Source of the DNA: Bacteroidota bacterium
GTDB taxonomy: Bacteria; Bacteroidota; Bacteroidia; Chitinophagales; Saprospiraceae
Length of the DNA: 64,000 nucleotides
Direction of reading: 5' to 3'
Assembly (NCBI GenBank): GCA_030147525.1
Contig: JASBVF010000005.1
Coordinates: 62,001-126,000, forward strand
Made by a program: the position numbers and the translations under genes. Under the pieces are notes generated by a model. That model did no database searches. It saw nothing but the letters and a program-made list of their open reading frames with translations, and had not been told where the DNA came from. Below, piece by piece: positions 1 to 8,137 of this stretch (the stretch's first letter is position 1; the number at the start of each line of letters is the position of its first letter).

Positions 1-1128
1 GGGCGGACGCTGGAAGACGAATACCCCGGCTTCCCGCAGGGCTATCCGAATGCGGATAACCCCGACCCGCTGGCCATCCAGATCGGCTCGATTCTGCCGG
101 TGGCGTTCATGGGTTCGAGCTTCCCGATGGGCATGAGCATCAGCAGCCCGGATGCGTTTTATGAATTCGTCAACGACTTCGTGGAACCTGCGCCTTCCAC
201 ACCCTACGGCGACGAGCTGGAATACATCCGCCTGGTGCAGCAGCAGTCGCAGCAGTACTACGATGCCGTGAAAGCTGCGGCCGAATTGCAGCCGGACAAC
301 CTTTCCACCAAATACCCGCCGGAGTATGAAAACGGCCTGGCCGACCAGTTGCGCATCGTTGCCCGGCTCATCGGCGGCGGCTTGCAGACGCCGGTTTACA
401 TGGTGAGCATCGGCGGGTTCGATACGCACAGTCAGCAGATCGACGATACGGGAGCGCCGGATCAGGGCCGCCATGCCACCTTGCTGCGGCGGGTTTCCGA
501 GGCTGTCAGCGCCTTCCAGGACGACCTGCGCCTGATGGGCAAGGATGACAACGTGGCGGGCATGACCTTCTCCGAATTCGGCCGGACCATCGCCGCCAAC
601 GGCAGCATGGGCACTGACCACGGTGCGGCGGCGCCGCTGTTTGTTTTTGGTAAAAACGTCAACCCCGGCATCATCGGCGTCAACCCGGATATTCCGCAAA
701 ACATCGACGACAGCGCCGATGTGCCCATGGTCCATGACTTTCGGCAGATCTACGCCAGCGTGTTGCAGGACTGGTTCGGGCTGACGAATTTGAGTGAAAT
801 TCTGTACGACGATTTTGAAATACTGCCCATTTTCAAAGGCACCACCCCGGCACGGGACGTGGCCGGGCGAGACCGCCACGGCGTGAGCAACTACCCCAAT
901 CCGGTACACAGCACGACAACCATCACGTTCACCAGCCTCGGCAGCGCCCGGGTGGTCGTCAGCCTGCTGGATGCGCAGGGCCGTTTCATCCTGAAAATTG
1001 CCGAAGGCAACTATCCGGCCGGCGTGCACCAGGTGCAGTTCGACCGCTCGAACCTGCCGTCCGGAACCTATTTTTACCAGGTAAAACTGAACGGGGTGGG
1101 GGTGACGAAGAAGATGCTGGTGATTTGA
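1..1128 (+). CDS. DUF1501 protein with T9SS sorting domain, 3' part
   Basis: The reading frame is open from base 1, so this is the C-terminal 375 residues of a longer gene; the first in-frame ATG at 100 is internal. The stretch with SEFGRTIAANGSMGTDHG followed by a FVFG segment is typical of DUF1501 proteins, a sulfatase-like secreted family of unknown reaction common in Bacteroidota and Planctomycetes. The last ~80 residues (from SNYPNPV to the C-terminus, with GTYFYQVKLNG and a KKMLVI end) form a type A type IX secretion sorting domain, so the protein is exported through the Por system and anchored or released at the surface. A hairpin terminator follows directly. The family call is firm; the substrate is unknown. 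Confidence 0.88.
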   Translation, partial: GRTLEDEYPGFPQGYPNADNPDPLAIQIGSILPVAFMGSSFPMGMSISSPDAFYEFVNDFVEPAPSTPYGDELEYIRLVQQQSQQYYDAVKAAAELQPDNLSTKYPPEYENGLADQLRIVARLIGGGLQTPVYMVSIGGFDTHSQQIDDTGAPDQGRHATLLRRVSEAVSAFQDDLRLMGKDDNVAGMTFSEFGRTIAANGSMGTDHGAAAPLFVFGKNVNPGIIGVNPDIPQNIDDSADVPMVHDFRQIYASVLQDWFGLTNLSEILYDDFEILPIFKGTTPARDVAGRDRHGVSNYPNPVHSTTTITFTSLGSARVVVSLLDAQGRFILKIAEGNYPAGVHQVQFDRSNLPSGTYFYQVKLNGVGVTKKMLVI

Positions 1129-1164
1129 GGAAAAAATTATTTCACAAAAAATACCAACAGGTAG

Positions 1165-1192
1165 AAGGCAGCCAGCAGGAGCTGCCTTTTTC
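1165..1192 (+). terminator. Rho-independent terminator
   Basis: Perfect 8-bp stem AAGGCAGC / GCTGCCTT with an 8-base loop followed by a T-rich tract. It lies 37 bases after the stop of the DUF1501 gene and before the Uma2-family gene. Confidence 0.8.
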
Positions 1193-1231
1193 TTTTGGCA
1201 CTAAAAACTTATTTTTGTCAGGTTTCAAAAA

Positions 1232-1903
1232 ATGAAATTTATGAGTGTAGCGACAAGTTTTCCCGTCACGTTGGCTGAGTGCCTGAAATTGGGTCCGGGC
1301 GTCATTCGCTGGGAGGCGAGTTGGGAGGAATACCTGGATTTGCTCGAAGATTGTGCCTATCAAATCGAATACGACCACCAACAAATCATTGCTATGAGTA
1401 TTGCTTCCGATTCTCACGAGGCGATCGTGAAAAATATCATCGTTGCCCTTTCATTGGCTTTGGATGAAATGCCGGACGTCCATATCCGGCCCAGCAACCG
1501 CCACATCTTCATCGAAGAATTTCAAAAAGACTACGCGCCCGACGCCCACGTAGTGAAAGGAACCCCCGCGCAGTACACATTTCACAAAGGTTTGACCGCC
1601 AATACCAACCCCTGGCTGGTCGTCGAGGTGCTTTCACCCAGCACTTACGAACGGGACTGGAACGAGAAGCTGCCTTTTTACAAAAAAATCCCCTCCATCC
1701 GGCACATCGTTTACATCGAGCAGGAACGGGTGCGGGTGTCGGTTTACAGCAGGGTAGGGGAGAGCGCTGTTTGGGAAAACATCGATTACGACACCCCGGA
1801 ACAATCCTTCGAGCTGGACGGTGCGACGATTCACCTGAAGGACGTCTATAAAAAAGTGTTGCTCCCCAAGCCCAAAAACGGCAAGGCGAGCAACAAAAAG
1901 TAA
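1232..1903 (+). CDS. Uma2 family (DUF820) putative endonuclease
   Basis: 223 residues starting at ATG 1232; a second ATG three codons on is also possible. The protein has the Uma2/DUF820 order: an N-terminal helical part (SWEEYLDLLED), a beta-rich core with the acidic motif APDAHVV, then PWLVVEVLSPST with the second acidic residue, and a downstream lysine-rich KLPFYKKI segment. This matches the PD-(D/E)xK nuclease fold assigned to the family. Uma2 genes are usually single, highly multiplied in cyanobacteria and some Bacteroidota, and have no established biological role. The gene stands alone here, after a terminator and convergent with the asparagine synthetase-like gene. Family assignment is good; nuclease activity is inference. 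Confidence 0.82.
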   Translation: MKFMSVATSFPVTLAECLKLGPGVIRWEASWEEYLDLLEDCAYQIEYDHQQIIAMSIASDSHEAIVKNIIVALSLALDEMPDVHIRPSNRHIFIEEFQKDYAPDAHVVKGTPAQYTFHKGLTANTNPWLVVEVLSPSTYERDWNEKLPFYKKIPSIRHIVYIEQERVRVSVYSRVGESAVWENIDYDTPEQSFELDGATIHLKDVYKKVLLPKPKNGKASNKK

Positions 1904-1957
1904 AACTTCGCTGAAACCGGGAATTTCCCCAATTTGAAATTTCTCAATTTCAAATCT

Positions 1958-3925
1958 TTACGCAGTTTCCATCTCCGCATTCACTTTATTTCCCACAAAT
2001 TCATCGTGTAAAATATGCAGCCCGAGCAGGTGGTTGAGCAGGGCGTCCTTGCGAACCAGTGACACCGGGTTTGTGTCGTTGCGGTAGTCCGTCAGGAATT
2101 GCTTCAGCCGTTTTGGGTCCAGGATGCCTGCGTTTTTCACCATTTCCTCGTTGAGGTAGCGGTCTTTCAGTTCCTGGAGGGCTTTCCGCTTCGTGTCCGA
2201 AGTGTGGGCGGGCGGCGCCATGAAGGCGAATTTCTCGCGCTTGTACAGCACTTCCGGCAGGATCTGCTTCATTGCTTCGCGGAGCACCCATTTTTCCGTG
2301 TTGCCGCGGATACGCACATGAGGCGGAATGTTGCGGGCGACGGCAGCCACGTGGTGGTCGAGGAAGGCCGGGCGGCTCTCCATCGAGTTGGCCATGTCCA
2401 CGCGGTCGCCGCCCCAGTTGAGTATCTGGCATTCGAGCATGGTTTTGATCCAGGTGTACTGGGCCACGTCGAGTGCGTGGCGGCCCTTGAGCTGGCTCCG
2501 GTCGAAGGAATCGGCGATGGCTTCGATGGGGTCGTAGTTTTTCAGCTCGGCCTGCAGGTCGTCGGTCAGCAGGGGCCGGGCGATGGCCAGCGTCTGAATC
2601 CACGACTGAATCCACGACGGGGTGAAGCCACAGGCGGCATCGAGCGCGGGGTGTGCAACTTGCGTTTCCGCAAGAATGGCGCCTTTGAAAATCTCATTCG
2701 ACTTGTCCATTTTTTCAAAATGCGCACTCGCGTCGCCTTCCGTTCCGTGCAAAAACATATCGCGCTTGAAGGCTGGGTAGCCGCCGAACAGTTCGTCGGA
2801 ACCTTCGCCAGTCACCACCACGCGGTAATCGCACTCGTTCACGCGCTTGCTCATGCACCATTTGGCTACGCCAAGCGTGTTGTAAAATGTGCGCTCGGCG
2901 TGGCGCATGGTTTTGATGTAATTTTCACCGTAAAGTTCATCCGCTGCAAGCCGAATCTCCTCCTGGTCGGCGCCGGTTTTTTCTGCCATTTCGCGGGCGA
3001 TCGCCGATTCGTCGTAGGCATCGTGGTCAAAACTGATCGTGAAAGCCTTCACCGGCGACTGCTGCATGGACGAAGCCAGCCCCAGCATCGAGCAACTGTC
3101 GATGCCGCCGGAAAGGTAGCAGCCCACGGGCACGTCGGCTTCCAACCGGAGCGCCACGGCCTCGGAAAGCGACTCCTTCACCGCATCGATGTGATGCTGG
3201 TCGGAAAGCGAGTTGTCGCGCTCCGCGTCTTCGGGGAAGTCCATGTCCCAGTACTTGTGTTGCTTCACGTCGAAGCCGGTTTTCGTTTTTTCGATGATCA
3301 AAAAATGGCCGGGCAGCACGGCGTGAATGCCCTCGAAAGCGCTCGTTCCCGGCACCATCGTTTGCATGAGTTGGTGCAGGATGCCTTCTTTTGAAAAACG
3401 GGCCTCCACTTCCGGGTGAGCCAGCAGCGACTTGATCTCGGAGCCGTACACCACCGCGTTTTTACCGATGTGATAAAAAATGGGTTTGATCCCGAAACGG
3501 TCACGCGCCAGGATCAGCCGTTTTTTGTTGTTGTCAAACAGCGCAAAAGCAAACTCCCCGCGCAGATGCTCGAGAAAATCGAGACCATGCTTGCGGTAGA
3601 GCGGCAGCGCAATTTCGCTGTCGGATTTTGTTTTAAACTGAAAACCCTCCAGCCGCAGGCCTGTCCGGATGCGTTTGTAATCATAAAATTCACCGTTCAC
3701 CGTCAAGGCCAGCGAGCCATCCGTGCTGAACAGCGGCTGGTCGCCGGTGTTCAGGTCGATGATGGACAGGCGGGCATGGCCCATGGCCAGGCCGTTGTCG
3801 CGGTCGAGGTGATAGCCGTAGCCGTCGGGGCCTCGGTGGTAAAGGGTTTTTGTCATGTTGGTCAGGGTAATGGCCGCATCGCTATGCAGCACCTGACGGC
3901 TCCAGTAGCCGGTAATTCCACACAT
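1958..3925 (-). CDS. asnB: Asparagine synthetase-like amidotransferase (AsnB family)
   Basis: 655 residues. I chose ATG 3925 because it gives the N-terminus MCGITGYW, in which Cys2 is the glutaminase nucleophile exposed after Met removal; the GTG farther upstream would bury it. N-terminal Ntn glutaminase (about 1-200, with RGPDGYG, GEFYD, RDRFGIKP) supplies ammonia. The C-terminal synthetase domain carries the ATP PP-loop YLSGGIDSC and GEGSDELFGGY. Known reaction of the family: ATP-dependent amidation of a carboxylate, normally aspartate; AsnO-type members amidate a peptide in the NAGGN osmolyte pathway. Here it is the last gene of a minus-strand run with a carbamoyltransferase and an M20 carbamoylase, 65 bases after the latter, so a dedicated substrate other than aspartate is plausible. 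The symbol reflects the family, not a proven substrate. Confidence 0.88.
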   Translation of the reverse strand: MCGITGYWSRQVLHSDAAITLTNMTKTLYHRGPDGYGYHLDRDNGLAMGHARLSIIDLNTGDQPLFSTDGSLALTVNGEFYDYKRIRTGLRLEGFQFKTKSDSEIALPLYRKHGLDFLEHLRGEFAFALFDNNKKRLILARDRFGIKPIFYHIGKNAVVYGSEIKSLLAHPEVEARFSKEGILHQLMQTMVPGTSAFEGIHAVLPGHFLIIEKTKTGFDVKQHKYWDMDFPEDAERDNSLSDQHHIDAVKESLSEAVALRLEADVPVGCYLSGGIDSCSMLGLASSMQQSPVKAFTISFDHDAYDESAIAREMAEKTGADQEEIRLAADELYGENYIKTMRHAERTFYNTLGVAKWCMSKRVNECDYRVVVTGEGSDELFGGYPAFKRDMFLHGTEGDASAHFEKMDKSNEIFKGAILAETQVAHPALDAACGFTPSWIQSWIQTLAIARPLLTDDLQAELKNYDPIEAIADSFDRSQLKGRHALDVAQYTWIKTMLECQILNWGGDRVDMANSMESRPAFLDHHVAAVARNIPPHVRIRGNTEKWVLREAMKQILPEVLYKREKFAFMAPPAHTSDTKRKALQELKDRYLNEEMVKNAGILDPKRLKQFLTDYRNDTNPVSLVRKDALLNHLLGLHILHDEFVGNKVNAEMETA

Positions 3926-3959
3926 AATTTTTATTGTTTTTTTAAAAAATATTTCAAAT

Positions 3960-4007
3960 AACTCTCTCTCTCTCACTCCTCTCACTTCTCTCACTTCTCT
4001 CTCTCTG
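3960..4007. repeat. CT/GA-rich microsatellite over a stop codon
   Basis: On the plus strand the bases are almost only C, T and A, with runs of CT and repeats of TCTCACTTC. On the minus strand this is a GAAGTGAGA-type repeat containing the last codons (EREK) and stop of the transglutaminase/M20 gene and the first half of the gap before the asparagine synthetase-like gene. Slippage here would alter the 3' end of the upstream gene. Confidence 0.7.
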
Positions 4008-6888
4008 CCAACACCCGTTCTGCAATGTTGCAGGTATCGTGCAGCGCCCCGGAGATAAATGGCTGAACGCCGTTCCTCCAGGCTTCCGGGATGCGTTTTT
4101 TCACAAAATCGAACAGGTTGAAATTTTCAATATCGTCCAGTTGGAAAAAGTGGCGCACCACCTTCAGTTGCAGGAGCGTGCCCCTGAGCAGGTCGATCTC
4201 AAGCTGGGCTTCGTTGGGGTTGTGGCTGCCTCCGTAGCTGCGTTCCAGTTGGAGCACCTGCCCGGATTCCGACAAATGCTGCGGCGGCAACTGCTGTTCG
4301 ATGCTTGAAGTGATTTTCAGACCGTGCAGTTCGGCAGCTTCCCGGACCACCTGCCGCACATTTTGTAAAAAATTATCCGTAGCAGCCTGGCTTGCCGTCC
4401 GCAGGTCGATGCTCAGGCGGGTCCGGCTGTACGGGCTGATGAAACTGATCGGTTCGATGTTGCAGACGGGAATGCCTTCGCCGCCTGCCTTCACCGGCCC
4501 CGACAGTTTGTTGATGAGCAGGGCCTGGAGCGTGAGTTGCACGTATTGCCTGACCCGGTCGCTCACGTTTTTGTTTTTCAGCGCAAGGGTCAGGGCGGCG
4601 CTTTCCGGGATTACGTTGCGGTTGGCGCACGGGAAAAGCTCAATGTCTCCGACGAGCGGCACGAGTTCCGAGCCTTCGTTGCGGTTCAGTTCCTCGATCA
4701 GGTCGAGAAAGTACCTGGCAAGCCGTGCTGCGCCGACGGCCGGGTCACGGCGGTCTTCGAGCAGGGTGGCGCCGGCGTGATTTTTTTCACCAAAAAGATG
4801 GCAGCGCAGGCCAAAGTCCACCTCTTCGGAAAACCGGTATTCGGAAGTTCCTTCGATGATGCCCGTCGTGATGCGGATGTCTTCGCCGGCCTCAAAGGCC
4901 AGGTCACGCAGGCGGCGCACGATTTCCAGGGCTGCCTGCTCCGATCGGATGCCTTCGATGAAAAAGTCTTCCTGATGGATGCCCATCACCGTATCCACGA
5001 TGGCGAGCGGGGCTTCTTTCCGGTCGAGGATAGGCCCCTGCTCGATGTGTCGTTCATACGTGTGAGGAGTGAAAAAGTCGGTTGGTTCGTGGCAGGCAGC
5101 CAGCAGCGCTTCCGGCGAACCGGCGTTTGCCAGATCATTGGCGAGGCTGATGTCGCCGCCTGCCTGCGCTTGCCCGAGAAACTTCAGCATTTCGACCAGC
5201 TTGTCCCGGAATATTTCCCCGTCGCCGTTGGTCATCCGGTGAATGTCGGCCACGCTGTTGCGGCCGGAAACGGCTGCACTTCCGGGCATGGATACGCCTT
5301 CGCCGGTGAAGGTCATTTCCTCACCGATAAAGGAGGTGATCAGCAGGGCTGGCGAGTTGTTTTTTTCAAAAATTTCAACGTTAAAATACTCCTTCAGGTC
5401 GGTCAGTACGTTGGCAATCTCAATACCCGACAACACGCCCAGACGGCCGTCGTATTTTCCGGCGCCAGTGACGGTGTCGAGATGGGAGCAGATGCAGATG
5501 GAGTTTTTCAGTTGTTTTTTAAAACTGGTTTGCCGACCGTTCTCATTTCCCGGGCCGGGCGGCAAAAGCATCCCGTGCAGGTTGCCCACCTTGTCGATGC
5601 AGACGGTCAGTCCCGCACGGTTCATCTGGCGGATGGCTTCGAGCGTTGTTTTAAAAAAACGGTCGTTCAGCGCACGGGCATCGATTTCTCCCTGTTCGTC
5701 TTCGCTGGTTTCGGCCAGTTGTTCGATACGCTGGCGCAGGCGCATGGCAATGCCGGGCACTTTTTTCAAATGGCCGTTCTCCGTGAGTATTTGCTGAAAT
5801 GTGATGCCGTTTTGCAGCCAGGCTTTCAGTTGGCGGATGGCCCGGTAGCAGGCGATCGTGTTTTCAACTTCTGCCAGCGGCTCCAGCAATTTCTCCGACC
5901 AGTCGGCGTCCTCGCCGGCCACTTCGTAGATATGGAGCGAATCGACCAAGGCTTCCAGCTTTTCACGTATCTGAATCACCTCGCCGTGCAGGTGCCGGCG
6001 GGCTTCCAGCATTTCAGCGAACGGCTCCCGGAGGATGTCGCCCTTGCCGGTCAGTTCCCGCTGGCGGCGGTCGTGATCGGAGTCGGGCACAAGGTTGTTG
6101 GCATAAGTCCAGGTGTCAGGGTCGCCGATGGAGCCTTCCGGGGCGCCGGTCAAACGGCGGATAACGGCGGACTCGTCCGTGCTGCTGCCATTGAGGGATG
6201 CCCTGATGTTTTGAAGGGTTTCCTGCTGGAGTTGCGTCAGGTATTTTTCATCCAAACGCAAATGACCGGTGGGTGGCGCTGTGAAAATGAGGGCCTCTTC
6301 GTCGTGAAGTTTTTCCCGGAGTTCTTCGACCGGGTACAGCGAATTGGGGTTGACGGTGGGGTCGATGACGAGCTCGACCGGCTCGTTGGCCGTTTCATCC
6401 CAGAAAGTGAGGGTGATGAAAATGTGGCTGCGGGCCTGTTTGAACTGCACTTCCTTGCTGTGGTGCAGGACAAACTGGCCGGCGTGGATTTCCGAATCGT
6501 TGAATTGTACATGCACGCACTTTTTTTCCAGCATTTTCAAAAGTGCCTTCTGGTGAAAATCCTTCGGATGGTAAAGCGGATTTTCAACTACCAGCGCATG
6601 GGGGCGGTTGCGGTAGTTTTTTTCCTGCAACATCGCTTCCGACATGTCCCTTTCCATGATCATCCCCCGCTTCAGGGCATAGGCCGGAATGCCCAATTTC
6701 AGCAGTTTTCGCAAAATAATACTGCTTTTTTTACCACAGCCGTACTCCGCAATGGTGTAGGGAAGCGGCAGGTAGGTGAGGATGAGGAAGAGGATTTTTG
6801 TCTGTTCTTCGAGCAAGGGCAGTCCGGTAGCTCCGTCGAAGCGGATACTCAGGTCGAGCGTTTCCTTTTTCGTTTTTAAATCAATCAT
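3991..6888 (-). CDS. Transglutaminase-like / M20 carbamoylase fusion
   Basis: 965 residues, about twice a normal M20 carbamoylase. The C-terminal half (about 405-960) is an AllC/HyuC-type M20 metallohydrolase: SHLDTV (His about 469), GKYDGRLGV, the GEE pair, ERHIEQGP, HAGAT and the final SGALHDT histidine are all present, so the two-metal site looks intact. Known members cleave N-carbamoyl groups from amino acids, ureidopropionate or allantoate. The N-terminal ~240 residues look like a transglutaminase-like fold with Cys51 in GCGKKSS, His155 in RSHIFITL and Asp176 in VIDPT; this part is inference from motif order. A helical linker (about 240-400) joins them. It starts 17 bases after the carbamoyltransferase. 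The fusion suggests coupled amide/ureide cleavage; the substrate is unknown. Confidence 0.75.
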   Translation of the reverse strand: MIDLKTKKETLDLSIRFDGATGLPLLEEQTKILFLILTYLPLPYTIAEYGCGKKSSIILRKLLKLGIPAYALKRGMIMERDMSEAMLQEKNYRNRPHALVVENPLYHPKDFHQKALLKMLEKKCVHVQFNDSEIHAGQFVLHHSKEVQFKQARSHIFITLTFWDETANEPVELVIDPTVNPNSLYPVEELREKLHDEEALIFTAPPTGHLRLDEKYLTQLQQETLQNIRASLNGSSTDESAVIRRLTGAPEGSIGDPDTWTYANNLVPDSDHDRRQRELTGKGDILREPFAEMLEARRHLHGEVIQIREKLEALVDSLHIYEVAGEDADWSEKLLEPLAEVENTIACYRAIRQLKAWLQNGITFQQILTENGHLKKVPGIAMRLRQRIEQLAETSEDEQGEIDARALNDRFFKTTLEAIRQMNRAGLTVCIDKVGNLHGMLLPPGPGNENGRQTSFKKQLKNSICICSHLDTVTGAGKYDGRLGVLSGIEIANVLTDLKEYFNVEIFEKNNSPALLITSFIGEEMTFTGEGVSMPGSAAVSGRNSVADIHRMTNGDGEIFRDKLVEMLKFLGQAQAGGDISLANDLANAGSPEALLAACHEPTDFFTPHTYERHIEQGPILDRKEAPLAIVDTVMGIHQEDFFIEGIRSEQAALEIVRRLRDLAFEAGEDIRITTGIIEGTSEYRFSEEVDFGLRCHLFGEKNHAGATLLEDRRDPAVGAARLARYFLDLIEELNRNEGSELVPLVGDIELFPCANRNVIPESAALTLALKNKNVSDRVRQYVQLTLQALLINKLSGPVKAGGEGIPVCNIEPISFISPYSRTRLSIDLRTASQAATDNFLQNVRQVVREAAELHGLKITSSIEQQLPPQHLSESGQVLQLERSYGGSHNPNEAQLEIDLLRGTLLQLKVVRHFFQLDDIENFNLFDFVKKRIPEAWRNGVQPFISGALHDTCNIAERVLAEREK

Positions 6889-6905
6889 TCACATACGGTT
6901 CATTT

Positions 6906-8000
6906 TCAATTACTTAGCGGCACGTCCTTTTTGGGCAAACGGTCAAAACGGTTCAGTACCGAGATGAACAGCGCCTGCCGGATGAAGACCGCCCCGTGGG
7001 CCTGGGTGAAATACAGGTTGTGATGGGTGCCGTCCAGCGCCGGGTCGAGTTCGTCGAGGCGGGCGAGGGGGTGCAGCACCACGGCGTCTTCCTTGAGGTT
7101 GCTTCCGGCATCCAGTTTGAAACGGGAATCCAGCGTTTTGTAGCTGTCGCCAAGGAAGGCGATGGAGTTCATGTAAATGACGTCCATGTCGGAGAGCACC
7201 ACGTTGATGTCGTTGGTGATCACAAAATCCAGGTCCGATTTTTCCAGGGTCTCCTGCAGTTCAGGGCCGAGGGGATCAGCCATTTCAGAGATGATGGAAA
7301 TCTTGCGGATGCCGGGTTTGAACAACAGCGACATGCGCAGGAAGCTGTTCACGGCCCGCATGCTGCCCGGCGTTCCGAGGATGCCGAGGTGGATACGGTT
7401 TTCAGGTTTCACCTTGTCTTTTTTCAGTTCGGGTTTCCATTTTAAAATGGCAAACCAGTCGGCCAGCGCCTGCGTCGGGTGTTCGCCGCTCCCGTTGCCG
7501 GCATTGATGAGGGGCAGGCGGAGGTTTTTCATGATTTTCTGCACGGCGTCCGTTTCCGTGTGACGCATGACGACGAGGTCGCCGTAGGCATTGAACATTT
7601 CACCAATGTCTGCCAGGGATTCGCCCTTGGCGACGCCGGTCTGGCGGGCATCGGGGATGGTGATGATCTTGCCGTTGAGCCTGAGCACGGCACTTTCGAA
7701 GGAAAGCCTGGTGCGGGTACTCGCTTCGAAAAATGCCGTGATGACGATTTTGCCGTTGAGCGGATGGCTTTCGGCAATTTCCGTGGCTTCGAGCAGGGCT
7801 GCGAGTTTGCAGATTTCCAGCACCAGTTCTTTGTCGAACTGGTTGACCGACAGAATGGACTGGCCGACCAGTTTTTTTAAAATTTTCAGGTTGACCTTGT
7901 CTTTGACGATCAGTTGCCCGGGGTCGGGATAAAGCCCTCCGGAGTCCAGCGGATTTTCAACCAGCAGGTTTTTGCTTTCGGAGAATTGTGGATCTACCAT
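6906..8000 (-). CDS. Aspartate/ornithine carbamoyltransferase family, altered acceptor site
   Basis: 364 residues, about 55 longer than catalytic ATCase, mostly from an N-terminal extension. The carbamoyl-phosphate site is complete: STRTR (94-98), Lys125 in KGES, Arg146 in MRHT, His174 in HPTQAL, Arg215 in SMRAV. The HPLARLDE loop (310-317) is ATCase-like. Where E. coli ATCase has YMTRVQ, with Arg229 and Gln231 gripping aspartate, this protein has YMNSIA (276-281), so the aspartate contacts are missing. It should carbamoylate an amine other than aspartate; it need not be pyrB. Its ATG overlaps the stop of the 40-aa membrane peptide (ATGGTAG), which implies translational coupling, and the M20 fusion follows 17 bases downstream. 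Confidence 0.85.
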   Translation of the reverse strand: MVDPQFSESKNLLVENPLDSGGLYPDPGQLIVKDKVNLKILKKLVGQSILSVNQFDKELVLEICKLAALLEATEIAESHPLNGKIVITAFFEASTRTRLSFESAVLRLNGKIITIPDARQTGVAKGESLADIGEMFNAYGDLVVMRHTETDAVQKIMKNLRLPLINAGNGSGEHPTQALADWFAILKWKPELKKDKVKPENRIHLGILGTPGSMRAVNSFLRMSLLFKPGIRKISIISEMADPLGPELQETLEKSDLDFVITNDINVVLSDMDVIYMNSIAFLGDSYKTLDSRFKLDAGSNLKEDAVVLHPLARLDELDPALDGTHHNLYFTQAHGAVFIRQALFISVLNRFDRLPKKDVPLSN

Positions 8001-8116
8001 AACTTTTTTGTTTTCATATCCTGTATCAGCATGACTATCAATGAGATAGCTCCGACGCTCATGAGCGCCAGTGCTGCCAGGATGAGTATTTCAAAAAAAG
8101 ATTTCGAGAAAAACAT
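7994..8116 (-). CDS. 40-aa single-pass membrane peptide (symporter accessory type)
   Basis: Short reading frame starting at ATG 8116 and ending with TAG at 7994. It encodes 40 residues: a short MFFSKSFFE head, a hydrophobic helix of about 22 residues (ILILAALALMSVGA onward) and a basic tail ending KTKKLW. The stop overlaps the carbamoyltransferase ATG in ATGGTAG, and the start lies 22 bases after the symporter stop, so it fits the operon exactly. Small one-helix peptides are known next to SSS symporters as small accessory proteins; I infer the same role. No homology could be tested, but size, hydrophobicity and junctions all argue that it is real. Confidence 0.7.
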   Translation of the reverse strand: MFFSKSFFEILILAALALMSVGAISLIVMLIQDMKTKKLW

Positions 8117-8137
8117 TTTTGAGGATTTGAAAAAGAT

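Noticed and set aside
2099-3394. 431-codon plus-strand frame opposite the AsnB-like gene
   Set aside because: Shadow of the real minus-strand gene, with His/Val/Phe-rich composition and no family.
4537-6879. 780-codon plus-strand frame opposite the M20 fusion
   Set aside because: Shadow frame; the minus strand has complete metal-site motifs and correct gene spacing.
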